A stretch of 64,000 nucleotides of DNA from the NCBI GenBank assembly GCA_948099385.1, contig CANUEZ040000163.1, forward strand, positions 5,262,001-5,326,000. Reading direction: 5' to 3'. The notes under the pieces are model-generated. The model made no database searches. It saw nothing but the letters and a program-made list of their open reading frames with translations, and was not told the DNA's origin. Below are positions 49,933 to 63,165 of this stretch, one piece after another. Source of the DNA: Fasciola hepatica (Eukaryota > Platyhelminthes > Trematoda > Plagiorchiida > Fasciolidae). How positions within the stretch are numbered: the stretch's first letter is position 1; each line of letters starts with the position of its first letter. Made by a program: the position numbers and the translations under genes.

Positions 49933-50322
49933 CTGGATCGAATTTCCGCAATGGCCTTCTCTATTTCTTCCCATTTCGTGTTCATATAGTGTCTTATGCT
50001 CCACATTCGATCTGAAACCCGGAAACATAAAGGAATACAAGAAGAAGAGAAATATATTTCAATTGAAGTCAATTCTAATTGTAGAACGTTGTATGTTCGA
50101 CAAACTGTGACGAAAACCACTTCAGCAGTACGACTATCTCCCATGAGATGTAACTCGACATCTCCTTCGATCCATAACTTGCAAGTTATCATAGACTAAT
50201 TGAATTTCATTCCTTGAGTGGGTCAATATGCATTTTGTGGAATTTGCAGTATTGGCATAAAATATTGTAGCAGTTATCATTGAAACGTGAAAGAAAGACA
50301 AAAACGCAAATTTTGCGCTCAT
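49933..50322 (-). CDS. Secreted-protein start and second exon, unidentified
   Basis: On the minus strand ATG at 50322 opens MSAKFAFLSFFHVSMITATI, a clear signal peptide, followed by TKCILTHSRNEIQLVYDNLQ. Exon 49933-50011 (79 nt, phase 1 to 2) follows a long pyrimidine run ending GGGTTTCAG and ends at GTCACC; it reads RMWSIRHYMNTKWEEIEKAI. The donor of the first exon is uncertain; one in phase 1 (AGAT|GTCGAG near 50151) would fit. A different open frame (KLWIEGDVELHLMGDSRTAE) overlaps the first exon and suggests an alternative: a frameshifted continuous exon. Downstream exons were not traced. Confidence 0.42.
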
Positions 50323-51406
50323 AGTTTCAAGTTGATGTAAGATTCATATCAACAGATTTGCTTGTTTCGTTGTCCATGTACAGGGACGGCTGAGTTTAGC
50401 TTCAATAATCCCCTGTATTTGTTCACAGATCATGCCGTTACACACAGTATGAACTGGTTCACAGCACCTCAAACACACGAAACAAACTGCAAATCACCTT
50501 GAAGATAACCTACCAAAATACTGAAGAACGATCAAATACATCTACCGTGTATTATGTCACATTTATTTCCCAATCCCGGTATTGTTTTGGCAAAGATTTC
50601 AAATTCTCTTCAATCAGTTGGTCCTGAATACAGTGCTTATTTGTATTCCTTTATTCATCTCCATTCATTCAACTCACGAAACAAAATGAGATCATCAACC
50701 ATATTTGGTGTGTTTTGAATCGGGCAAAACTTTAATGAAGACTTGGACTCACTAAATACTGGAAAAATTAATTCTGCTTTCCGTGTGAGGATTAAAAATG
50801 AAGTGCAATAAAAAATGCAGGGATTATTTTCGTACGGTGGGTCAAAACGATAGGTCTTCTACACAAATCGATTTGATAACGACAAACAATATTAACAGAA
50901 CCACTGACTCACTTTGATGAGAAATTTCACAGCACAGTTGAGCCATTCGGTCTGGACCAATTCCCTCCACAGAAACCCTCTTAACAACCTATTTTTTCAT
51001 TTGGTCTAAACAGGGGCTTTATAATTAGAAGAGCGTGGCTAAAGCAAAGTGGAGAAATGTCTGTTTGACCAATTTGTTATATTCGACATTTAACACTGCT
51101 CGTAAAATTGACTGTCCGCTCTGATCGACCCATATTTTCTTCGGGGTTTAGATTTCCTACTGTGCATTCGTATTGCCTGTTTCACTATCCAACGAATTGT
51201 GCAGTAGCAATTACCGGTCAAAGTGCGTCCAAAAATAACACTGTTTCACTCCCTTAATCGAAGCTGCATAGGCTGTGCACAACTAACTTATTTCCCGTGT
51301 TCGTCGGGTTGACGGTGGAGACATAATTCGCCCATCGTTTAGTTGCCAACCAAAGAAACACGGTCTCAGTCAGTTATCTATTGTTCTGAAAGTTGTGGTG
51401 ATTTGC

Positions 51407-51409
<3 letters not shown>

Positions 51410-51445
<36 letters not shown>
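51410..51445. repeat. (TA)n tract
   Basis: About 36 bp of TA dinucleotides. Open frames running through it are artefacts. Confidence 0.92.
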
Positions 51446-51448
<3 letters not shown>

Positions 51449-53169
51449 TGTGTAAAAACCATAGAATGAGCAACGTATCGGACTGCTGGTGCGAAACTGG
51501 TATGTTTTCCATAATAAACAAGTTATTATGTACTGCGTACAATTTCGTAATATGCTTGAAACGAATCATTGGAGGAAAGATAATTCGGATGAAATCCACA
51601 TTTGTAATGTGCCTGCAAAACACTTACGTGGCATTACTGGTGGAATCCGATGACGTTTTGCCAAATTAAGCAGTCGTATTATGTAGCCATTGGCTTGGAT
51701 AGCTTTAGTCAACGATGTCCCTGAAGTAACATGTATGAAGAAAAATAATAGGTGCAGTTTTAATACAGGTTATTTCATGCACATTGGAATGAGAAGATTG
51801 CACAAATTTGCAACATCGCACATGGAGATTCTTTCAGGCTAACGGGCTCGGTAGCATGTGCTGATGATGCATGCATCACACGCATGCATTAAAATATTGA
51901 ATGGATACGGCAGAAAATATATGTATAATCGCAGTTTATCATGAAAGTGTACAACTCGGCAATTTTTGAATGACCGGGCTGTACCATGCTGCAGACATTG
52001 ACATTATTAGTGATAGCGGTGTGTGCATTCATTGTATAATAGCGTGCTTTAAACTCAGAATTATTACTAACCGATTTTTTCTGTCAGATAGCAATAATAA
52101 AAACGCAAACAGCTTTTACTAGACAATCCTAAAGGACTAACAAGGGGGGCGTGTACAAAATTACAATGTTAGTTCAAGTTGGCCATATTCAGGATCTAAA
52201 ATCTCATTCTATTAGATGGGCCCTAGATTATCTAAATAACTCACGCATGTAAATTCAGATACCTCTGTAAAAAATCGTGTTTTATATGTTCTCTGAATGG
52301 ACTTGGTAACCCCTATTAATTGGTTCGTTGTTCTCTTTCGGAATTGGGATCCAAGTTCTATTGTTCTACTCAACATCCATTACATGAGATTCACAACAAC
52401 AAAGCATGAATGGAAGCGTTGGTATTCAATGGTATACATGGCTTAAAAGAATCAGGCTGCAATCTCGTTCAAGCCGTAATGAGTATACATGGGATTGAAG
52501 TCGGTTCTTAGAATCCAAAGGTGATTCTTCCACAGTTATTTCGTCCATTACCACGGCTAACCTACAGAACATAGTCCTGAGTTTGGATTTTTGCTATACG
52601 AAATATCGTTTTATACCTGAATGAAAGTACAATATTTTCTCGAAAGCACATGACCCTTTTCATCAACCATCAATGGCTGCGAAACCAGTCGTCGCTTCGT
52701 GGGAAATTTTACGCCGCCGTTCAAATACTATACGATACTACTTCTAGCCAAACGTTCTCGGGCACACTTCGTTGTGACGGGATCTATTGTGTAATACCGA
52801 CTTCATTTGTCGTTTCAAACAGCAACACCACTTTTCACTTTTACTACACCCATTCGCCTTAAAAGCAAACGAAGGAGAATAAGTATCGGCAAGTAGTTCA
52901 TAATCAAATCTTGAATATATTTTACTCATTACGAGCTAAAGTTCTTTTATAGTTTCGTTGTATTCAAGCCCTACCATCCCCACTACTCATAACCTTGATT
53001 TCATCGAGACTGCGTAGCTAAGAAAAATATAAAATGTACTACTCACTCGTGGTTGTGCAATCACGAGATATATGCTGAGAAGCCAACATAGCGAAAAACA
53101 CCGTACCCGGTGTATTACCATCAAGATATTGCAACCGAGAAAATTTGAATAAACTAAATAAGTACTCAC

Positions 53170-53211
53170 TCAAGCTGGATATCCCTTCGAAAAGGTTATA
53201 TGCTACGACTT
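53170..53211 (-). other. 42-nt phase-symmetric microexon
   Basis: On the minus strand the acceptor CTGTACCCCCTTTAAACCAG and donor A|GTGAGTAC are both near-consensus. The 42 nt are open in phase 1 only (1 to 1), encoding VVAYNLFEGISSL. Phase-symmetric short exons are typical of flatworm microexon genes. A possible 28-nt exon at about 53046-53073 (donor GTGAGT) is not open in the required phase, so the two were not joined. Confidence 0.45.
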
Positions 53212-56200
53212 CTGGTTTAAAGGGGGTACAGTATGTAAACACATTTTTCAGAAGTCAACTATTTGCTTAGTTCGAATTTTTCAACTTGGGTTGCGACAAA
53301 ATACGTCCGGCAATCATGGTGCCATATTTCACATTTAATTTATCGTTTTCTACAGAAATCGGTTGTGGTAATTGCGCGCACGGAATTGGAGTGAAACTCC
53401 CACTATGTGAGCAACCCACCGATTGAGATACGCGTATAGCCCCGGATCAAACACAATGAACACCTTGACCCTCTAGATATACGGTTCTATTAAACGAGAA
53501 TCGATCACCAAAATATTTTACAATACAAACCTCAAGTCCTGAAGTATTTCGGATGTGGTATTCGTTCAATACGCCTTCCAAAATGAGGTACGTCTGGGAG
53601 AGTAAGAGAACACGCAGCCTTGTCTAAACGGTTTCCCTACAATGGCAAAGGGCACCGTCAATTACGGTGCGTCACCCAAAGACAGCTGCGGCTGTGTCAA
53701 GGAGCGAATGTGTCACCGTAAGAAGCCAAAAGCGAAACTTAGTAAGATGCCTAATATCCCGAGCTACACGTATTTTCTCGGATGATACACCAGAGGCTGA
53801 GTTAAGAACGATTCGTCGGATCCTGTCTGAAAACTGCTACCCCGTGAGATTCATTGGAAGTAATATAAAAAACCAACAGAGCTAGAAGGGATATTGAGAG
53901 TGGAAAAGAAAACCCTGTTCCTCAAACCCCCTTACAAGGGCGATGCGACTTCCGAGAGAGTAGGCAGGGTTTTACTGTCGCATGTGAAGCCACGTTCAAC
54001 GCTGCCAAGCTCAAGAGCTTATTCTCTACAACGACCAGAGAACAGAAAGTCCGTGAACATTTCCCCGAGCGGTGTGTGCGAGTGGGTGTGCCGAGTGTGT
54101 GTCTAGCCGATTGTCTAAAGGCCCAGAATCAGGATCGAAAAAAAGCGAGGCGAACGTCCCTTACCTGGGAACGGGAACCAATGTCAACGGATATCAAATA
54201 TTACCCGTACGGAAGTTATACAGTAATGGAAAATAGGGAACAAGTTTTAAACTTGGAAACAGACTAGACAGATTGACTGAATGAATTCAATTGTAACATG
54301 ATGATTCATGACAGACATACATGGAGGTATGTTATCTCAGACATTTACATTCACATAGAAGTGAACAGTATGCAGAAGCACTAGTATGGCTATTCAGTAA
54401 AATCATTTCTTTCTCAGCCATCAGTTGTGAGGATGTCATGACATTTTACTAACCTGTACTCAATCTGGTAGCAGCTTTCTCAAATTTCTCCCAATGTTCC
54501 TTGTATTTCTGTTCATCATCTGAATATTTGGGCATTGTTTGTGTGGGTCAAATGTACACAAATGTTTTAGCTTTCATCCACTAGAAAAACGTGGTATTCC
54601 TCTCATAATATAAAAGCGTCATTCTCAGTTTAATGCGTATGTTACAAGATATTTTCTTTGTAGCCAGTTTGAGAGCAGCAAATTACAATGACACAGAAAA
54701 CGTCATCACATGAAAACTACAGTTATTTCTGCTTCAAAAACCGTCAGCCCAACCCGAAACACTGATTTTACCTCCGGCTGTTTCCACTTCAATCGAGGTT
54801 TTCGATGAAGTATTTCGTACAAATCTGCACTGTGCAAGCACATTATAGTGTGAGAATGTGTATATTTAGATATTTTACATCCCATATTCACTCACTACTT
54901 GCAAGCAGATTTCCAAAATCCGTGATGTGTTGGTTGGTAGTTCGGACAAATTCTTCCAGTCTCGTTTTCAATTCCCACAACATTATTTCGATTCCAGCTT
55001 GCAAAGAGAAACGGAATTTTATTACATGATGGGCGAGTGGACACGGATACAGATACAAGAATGTGATCGGGCATTATGATTGGTCTCGAGGTATCGATGG
55101 ATAGGCTGACAGAAGAAAATCGGTGAGTTCCAATCTAAAAAATCATTATTATTATATCAAAAGTAAGACAAGGCAATGGCTTCGAATTCGTGAAGGACTC
55201 GTTATTATTGACATCATCTAACAGAACAATTTACCTCAGTAAACATTGGTCACATGTAGACATCACAGAAACTGGAGTATTGTGGATGTATCTGGTGCGT
55301 GACAAAAGTATAGGGCTACCCTTATTTCATCTCATATTCCAGAAACCACTCCTCTTCAAAATTGCCGAAAATGAGATGTAATGAAGCATCCCAGATTTCG
55401 GAACAAAACTGCATACTTTTCTTATTAGGGGCAGACAACGTGAAAAACTGGGTGGAAAATGTGCCGAAATCCCCTCTTCGTTGTGCTTAGCAACGAAAAA
55501 CTATGCCAAACCACACGGACCAGTGTGTTCCGCAACATGATGCTTGAATTGGCTATTGGTTAAAGCAATTATTATTTCAATAAAACCGGAAACACGTGAA
55601 GCATGTGCATTGACGCACAGCCACCAATGCTCATTCGATTTGAAATAAATCAATCAAAGTGAAATAGCTAGTCCATTTTTAATTAGTGGCTGAAAGTAGT
55701 TTGAAGTTGTTCAACTAACAATTGCAATTGAACAGAAATGATTTTCAGAGCAAACAGCTGAAATAATTTTATTCAGTCTGATATTTTTATATATTTGACT
55801 CCGATATATCAGTGAAAAAGCCTTCGTACCGACGGATAAGTTTGGACTGCTCAAATGAGTCACACAAGCGCAACACAATGATTTGGGCTAGATTACGCAT
55901 ATTCGAAATTGCTCCGTGAAACTCGGTTCAACCTTAGTCCTTTTGCAGCTGTGCTCTACCGCGAAGACCAACCATTAGTTCGGTGTACGTGAACCGGGCA
56001 AACAGGTTGTGACAAAGCTTTAATTGAAACCTCTGGTAGATTTGCTCTATTAAACTCGATCCTACTCTCTCAGTGCCCTTGATTAGAATAATTAAACAGA
56101 AGCATACCACAAATACTATAATGTCTTCCATGCTATGTATTGTATTATCGATATTATCACTAGCATTGTTATCACTGTTCAACTCACTCCCTTCCACATT

Positions 56201-57129
56201 GATCCAAAGGAAACAGATTGCAAACAGTTGAAGAGTTTGCAAGACAAACATATTGCTGACAGGTTATTTCGTCCGATCTTTCTATTGGGTTTTTATAACG
56301 ATCTTACTGACCATTGAGCGATTCTCTTTTGGGGTAACCAATCAGGAATGATAAAACAATGAAATTATTAGTGCACTAATTGCTATGCCAGACCACCGTC
56401 ATGATTCAGACTCATCACATCCAATCGAACTGTGCACGAATGTTCTGCTCAGTCAGATAGATTATAATTGGCGGATTACAGAAACGGAATCGAGAAACCA
56501 ACAGACAAAAAAACCGTGTGTCATTCAAAAAGGCATAGCTGAATCCGGACTGTGTTTTTCATCCAAGTCAGCTAGTTGCTCCCATCACAAGACGAAAGAA
56601 GCAAGATCATGAAAAGGCCTATATCGTGCCAAGCGTTAGACTATTTTAAACGTAGTGAATAAGCCCATATGATAAGTGCTCGCTCTCAAAATCCAAGTGG
56701 GAAACGTTCATCAGCGGACGAGACACGCAAGTGGTCTTCCGATTATTGCCGAAGCCGATGGAAAAAAGTAACTGGTTATAGACGACCATCGTCGTAGAGT
56801 TTATGTGGCCCTTACCACATATTCAATAGGAAGAACCATTTCTCTGCACATTTTAGCATAAAGAAATCATTATTAACTTTCTGTTACCAACCGTGTAAAC
56901 ACGTTAATTTCATTGAATCCACTACAGTGTGCCCTATTTTATGCAAAATAAATAGCGACACGATAATAAATGTCTGACTTACAAGGCAATCATTATCGTG
57001 TTCCTGGCTGATCGCCCCATCCCATGGAAGAAAATCATTCAGGGCAGAGGGATGAGGGTGTATTAACTAGTTCACTGTTACATTGATTATTCCTGTCTAA
57101 AACACCTTTCTTGACAGGCTGATTCACAG
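53212..57129. other. Unassigned stretch
   Basis: No recognisable domain. Short frames at 53667-54270 (+) are basic and of higher GC but lack splice borders. A minus-strand frame at 55934-56251 has a hydrophobic segment (IIVFVVCFCLIILI), possibly a membrane helix, without further support. Confidence 0.3.
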
Positions 57130-57430
57130 AACTCATTTATTTATATAACGGAAAATACACATGCTTTTTCACATCCAAAGTTCACCACCGTGGGCCGGAA
57201 CCGAACCGACAACATTCCGCTTACCCGGAAGATGTTTCACTAACTCACCTATTGCGGTTCGGCAAGTTGGGTGTGAATAACGCAAGTGAATATCCAATGA
57301 TGCGCCAACCATTACTCAAATGATACACAGAAACTGTCCTGGTTTTAATTACTGCGCTAGACTCGTCCGTCACTTCTCAATGGGATGAACAGCGCTCGAC
57401 TGAACGCGCACTGGACACTGTGATATATTC
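57130..57430 (-). mobile_element. tRNA-related repeat, copy 2
   Basis: Minus-strand counterpart of the repeat at 30835-31145. Its centre has tRNA-like promoter boxes: GTGAGTTAGTGAAAC (A-box region) and GTCGGTTCGGTTCC (B-box), with an anticodon-arm-like CTTCCGGGTAAGCGGAA between. It ends in TTTGGATGTGAAAAAG and an AT-rich tail. Confidence 0.62.
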
Positions 57431-60400
57431 ATTCAATTCATTATTGAAATGAGGAGCCTGAATCGGTTAGCGGGATAGCTCTAGTTTGATTCCAGCCCGT
57501 GGCGTTGGATTTTCGAACGTGGAAATGCAGATTTATTTCCCATTATATACAATTCATGCTTCTTTTGCCAATACAACATTCTACTGATCATATATCTGCA
57601 TTCCGAAGGTGACAATTTGTGGTTCCACTGTGTTTCCGTCGTACACCTCGAACACAACAAAACATCCAATGGCACATGTTGTGTGCATGAAATCAGCAAC
57701 TAGAGTTCTGGACTTTCCTCCAATTGTCAAAATAATTTGGAGCGTTTAACTAGCCAGAAAGTTGATTGCTCTAATAAACGACTCATCATAAACTGTTAGC
57801 ACTGCACTCGCCACCAACAACGAAAGGAGGTGTATCTTTCTATAAAGGTCTTCGATACACGAAGTATAAGGTGGGTAAAAAATTAAGATTAGCTATTAGA
57901 CCAATATGAGTGCATAAATACAGTAAAGGTAAACTCCTCCAGCGAAGCCGCATCTAAAGCGGTCGTTGGCTGAGTAGGGACCGGTAGTACCCGCAAGGAT
58001 ATTGGTGGCATTAAGGTGCTATTTAACTTATGTATTGATACTAAACGCACTGGAGTGGCTCATTTCGGGATCGAGTACCAGCCGGATTCAAGTCAAGTAT
58101 TTGCTTTGCCTGATGCATCCCAGTGGATAATAATTCAGCATACATGTTATGATTGCGAACTAGTATGATGTGACTGCCCATCACTGATGCTAAATTGGGC
58201 ATTGAAAATGCATGGCCTTGTATTGCATAAGTCATTACTGATAATTCTTGAGATATCCTCTTCAATGAACAATATATTGTACATGAAGTGTGATCATCTA
58301 CGATTTTGTGAAGTAGAAGGAACCTTAGAACGACAAAAGTTGTGATTATGTGCGTACCATTTGTTGTTGGGCTGCAAATAACACTTTGGTGTCTACTTTC
58401 CACACCTTAAACTAATATTAAGTGGTAACGTTGGATTCGCCTTTGGAAAGCATAGGAGTACCATACGATAATAAGACCAGATCTATCCTCATCGTTAACA
58501 GAACCCCAACGGCAGCCCCAACTAGTAATGCACAGCTGTTTACCATGTACCACTATTTCCGTCTTCCAAAGCTTTGCAAGATCACTTAAGTGTGCTGGAA
58601 AACAATATCCCTGTAATGCTCGTCAGAAAAATACTACGGTAACTACTGGTCACCGCATTTGAGCCGAGTGAGGGTAACAGTATACGTATCGACTGACGCA
58701 AATAGTAAAGACTGGTGCAGCCATAAATCCGACCTAAGCGCACTAAATAAGCTATTCAACCAATCCTCTACCGTTCGTTTCCCATTTCAAGATTTCTTTC
58801 CGATAAACCGTCTCCTTCAATAACTGCTTAACTCAATTCCATCATATCACACTAACTGAGGGATACATTCAATTTGATTGCTGTCACGCCAGCATTTTAT
58901 GTCGAATCATTTATGTCAAACTAGTTTTAACGTGCAAGGTATAAATCGCACACGGGTGAAGCATTCAAGAACGGCCACTAAACAAGATCAGCATAAGTAC
59001 CACGCAGTCAGTTTTCGTACAGTTCATCCAGTTGTATGGTCTGAAGGCACCTTCAAATCTGCTATCAAAATAATACAACTGAGCCGACAATGTCACACAA
59101 AGCAAGTTGAATTCATCTGAAATCATTCTGGATGGAGATCACAGCCATTTCCTTCATATGCCAATGGGGAAATTCTTCTTCTTTTGAGAGACCCAGTGTG
59201 CCAATACATTATCTCTGGTGGAACATCTCAATTTCAAATTTATGCTTTCGAACCCTGTTAACAAAAACGATAATACTCAGATAACTGCGAGAGAAAGCGT
59301 TTACACAGGGAGCTCAAAACCCAGTCAATAAATGTGTGCCGTGGCCCCGGGTTGTCTACGAAGGCCTCACGAGAGACCAAAACCTGGAGCCAACTGAACC
59401 GATGAGCACGAGAGTTTGCGGTCATTTTGAAGTTTTACATTCATTTGATTGAGAAAGCTGTAAGATCCTTGTTTTTCTGGCAGCTTAGACGCTATTTGTT
59501 TGCCGTGAGTGCTGTGAACTTCAAACCGGTCTATATACCACGTCAATGAAAAATAAACTTCACGTCCAGTCTAACTGTTTGTAGGAGATCACGTCTGAAA
59601 TAGCGAACTCAAATGTGTGTGGCCGTTTTTACCTAGGTCACAAACAAAGATGTGGTTCTGTGAGTTGTCCATGTGGAGCCTCAGACATAGATTACTGTTT
59701 AAGAATAAGCTACACAGAAAAACATCTGCAAATAATTTAATTCATCAAGAAATCAAGAATCACTGACCCTAAATAACAACTGAAGCTTTGCAAGGCTGTT
59801 TCATCCTTGCTCGGAATCAATAAAAGTGTCCATCCACCGTGGCATAATTAGTACTCCAAATCTATCTGATTCAATCCGGGATGTATAAGAAGGCCGCTCA
59901 CGGATCAGTCCTCTCAGTATCGCACAATATAGTGCCATTTTGCCACTATACCATATTCCACTTTGTTTCGGAATTAGCTCAAATTTATTCCGGATTAGGG
60001 CGAAATTATCCGAAACGAGATCACAATTATTCGGAAATGCCACCCGATTAGCTGTTTGAGATTTCCTCCTGATTGGTCTGAAGACCGGCGTATCAATCAC
60101 CCCTACACATTTCGTGTAGTTGGCCACACCGTGCGCTCGCCGTCTGCACATCGCACCATACTATGCGTCCATAATTACGCAAGTGGACTCGACTTTGTCG
60201 TGATCAGAGCTAAGAAGCTCAGTGATTATCATGTGACCAGGAAGCATTCGCATGATAGACTGCAGTTAGGCCACGTGGTTGAGTGGGAACTAAGCAACAA
60301 TTCGGATGCCAACATGTATAAACTCGCAGGTGCACAAATTATGAGCGTGCTTTTTCTGTATTTTGTATTACCAAAATCCACAAAAGCCCAAGGTGCTAAC

Positions 60401-60929
60401 TTCTTAACGGTGGCATTATGTGATCAATCCAAATAAATATGTGAATTGGGATTTGACGAATTGATTCAGAGTTGTACCTATCGATGCTCGTAAGGGTGGT
60501 TATGGTTAGTGGGTTTGTCTGTTGTGTATCAATGGCCACAGAAATGAGTTGCATCTATAAAGCCGATATATTGGCACATATAATCATTGGGAGTCGGTTC
60601 TGAACTCATTTTTCTTTAGCAATTGCAGTATCCCGTGTCTGACAGCCCTATCCCAAGCAGAAGATTCATCCAGAAAGCTGAGCATCAGTGAATAAACTAT
60701 TTATAAGGCTAATTTCTTCCAACTGAAGAGGTCAGCAAATAGTTGGAAATAATGTATATTGTTCATTCAGCTTCATATGAATCGTAAAACATTACTAGAT
60801 GTCGTGGAGACAGATATAAAACGGCCTACTCTTAGATAAGATCTTTGAATAATCAGTTGATATCGATGAAAAATGGGGACGGAACACAATGATTTCGGAA
60901 TTTGAAGTAGATGAGATTTTGGAGTGAAT
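57431..60929. other. Unassigned stretch
   Basis: Long open frames at 58041-58403 (-), 59801-60151 (-) and 60056-60436 (+) overlap on opposite strands or lack splice borders. No domain recognised; 59.8-60.4 kb has higher GC and may be repeat-derived. Confidence 0.3.
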
Positions 60930-61590
60930 ATCTGAAGATGCAACGACCATCCTCGATAAAATAAGAATCCGAGTGTATGCAACAAATGAAAAAATTATCC
61001 GTGTGTCCACCATTAGTTGATGCCTAAATTTGAGGTTGATAGCCAGTAAATCAGTGCATCCAATACCTGTCAGTACTAATACTAATATCAATAAAAAGGT
61101 GCGGAAATCCTACACAAAATTGAAAAAATTGGAGACCGAAAACCGTTTCCTGGTCTTGATCGATTGAAAGAAATTTCATCTTTTTGTGACAGAAATCGTG
61201 GGAGACAGCACTTGGGTGAACGTGCCACTGAAGGTGCAGAATTCACGTTTAGTGGAACTATGAGTGAACGGGTGTACTGGATATTGAAATCAAATATGGG
61301 TCTGACATGAGTCGAAAGTTTAAGCTACGGCTGTGCAAAACTTTAGATAAACTTAGAAAAACGAGTGGAGGTGAAATCATGAGTGACAACGCCCCTTGCC
61401 ACTCAAAATTGGAATCTGTTTTAGTATAGGAAATTCATCCACGTGCTGAAACGCTTCGGCTAAGTTCGTATTCTCCAAGGTTGAATACTATGGAAAACAT
61501 ATGGATTGTTTTGAAGCCGAAAATAAAGAGTAATATACCATTAAGATAACCGGCAATTTTGGAAGGACCTCCAGATTCCACAGTAACGGA
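60930..61590 (+). mobile_element. Degraded Tc1/IS630-type DDE transposase
   Basis: Plus-strand fragments in order: a helix-turn-helix part (TTILDKIRIRVYATNEKIIR, then VSTIS) from 60935, a linker (KVRKSYTKLKKLETENRFLV) to LID at about 61155 (first catalytic Asp region), NRGRQHLGERATEG in another frame at about 61195, MSDNAPCHSKLES at 61378-61420 (second Asp), and LSSYSPRLNTMENIWIVLK at 61460-61515 with the third acidic residue (Glu of MEN). The order and the DNAPCH and YSP.LN..EN.W motifs are those of the Tc1/IS630 superfamily. Several stops and frameshifts make it inactive. Inverted repeats were not located. Confidence 0.75.
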
Positions 61591-62211
61591 GACCCAGTGG
61601 TGAATATCATCTCGGGAGAAAAATTGCGAGAGACACCAGTAATGAGTTCAGTGATTCTTTGTGTTCAAGTTCGTCAGCCACACAAAGTAATACTAAATGA
61701 GAGAGTCATCAATGAAGCTGATTTATCGTGGGTTTATTTTGGTAATATAAATTTTTATTATGCTTCAAAGTCCATCTTCATGCTTGTAAAATGAAACAGC
61801 TGTGGGATGTTATCCAGATTGTTGCGATAGAATATAATTCTGATCATGGCTAATTTTTGTTTCAAATCCGTAAAATTATTATACTTGCGAGAAGGAAGAG
61901 GATCAGGAATGTCTCGGTGAATGTCGTTACAACGAGAAAGAGATTATAAGCCTCAGCGTTGGAAGCGCGTGAGCTTGTTGGCGGAAATAACTCCAAGATA
62001 AGGAATGAAGGATTCCAATCCGTAAAACATGTCCACAGTTACTCAGGGAATTAAATTTAGATGAGCAATTGGTGTCGAAATTTCGTGATGATTCCGTCAC
62101 ATTTTTTCTGACTTAACAATCAACGAATAAGTCAGTAGCATTTCAATGGTGCGTGTATTTGATGTGAAATGAAGTGGTAGATGTAACGAATAGTTGTCAC
62201 TCTGTGAATCA

Positions 62212-62235
62212 CACACACACACTCTCTCTCTTCTC
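62212..62235. repeat. (CA)n-(CT)n microsatellite
   Basis: Short run of CA then CT dinucleotides. Confidence 0.8.
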
Positions 62236-62292
62236 CTTCAAATGTCATTTCAGTCACGCTTGCAAGTGAGAATACTGACGAAGTAAGGGTAA

Positions 62293-62304
62293 CCCCCCCC
62301 CCCC
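62293..62304. repeat. Poly-C run
   Basis: Twelve consecutive C residues, unusual in this AT-rich window. Confidence 0.9.
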
Positions 62305-62839
62305 GCCATCCCCCTGAGGCTGTGATCTTGACCCCTCCCTGAGCTGCATAAATATCCCCAAGAGACGTTGATCCCTAACTTCCGGTTTCGATGTCTCTCA
62401 CGTTGTGCTATGCTGTGCTAATACAGTCTCTATTGCAACCAAATTCATGTTGTGATTGAGTGCTTGGATCTGTGTGACTAGATTTATGAGACCAGCGGAC
62501 CACCTTATCTATTACAAAATTGATGACAATGGTGGGATCTCAATAAATGGCAGACAACACAAATTTCAAGAAACCCGATGTTGATACTTCCGCTAATGCA
62601 GTTATTATTGTTGATCTATACCCTGATACGGTTAGGGCAATCCGTGAATGAGCCAGTACATATGTCTGTGCCCACACCTGACAAACTTAACATTTTGAGA
62701 ACACAGTTTGGTGAACAAGCTCGTTTTCAGTGATTCATAATCATACCATTACACCATAATATATTACGACGAGTCAAAGGGTTGAACCAATTAGATAAAT
62801 GGGAAGTGAACGGATACGCCTTTGGGGTAAAACCATTGC

Positions 62840-63165
62840 CAGATTGTACGGGTTACCGAAAACACATAAGAGTGGAGTCCCATTAAGACCTATCCTCGCC
62901 ATACCATGCGGTGGCTAAATGGTTGACGAGTTTGCTGGAACTGGTAAGACAGGCAATGTCGAAGTACAACCTCAAAGACAAATTTGAATTCGTAAACTGC
63001 GTGAAAGACCTTAACGTGAAAGGATGTCGGATGCTTTCATTAGACGTCAGTTCACTTTTTACCAGCTTCCCAATAGGTGAAGCTATCGATTACATATGTG
63101 ACTACATTGGAAGGAACACAATTGAGACAGGCATACCACTAGGAGATCTGAAACAGTTGCCTCAG
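62840..63165 (+). mobile_element. Penelope-like element, N-terminal half of reverse transcriptase
   Basis: Plus-strand GLPKTHKSGVPLRPILAIP (frame change near 62910), then KWLTSLLELV and CRMLSLDVSSLFTSFPIGEA. LPKTHK.GVPLRPI and the D-V-x-SLFT motif (RT motif A, with catalytic Asp) are diagnostic of Penelope-like elements. The frame ends in LGDLKQ and is then cut off by sequence of the opposite strand. Confidence 0.85.
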
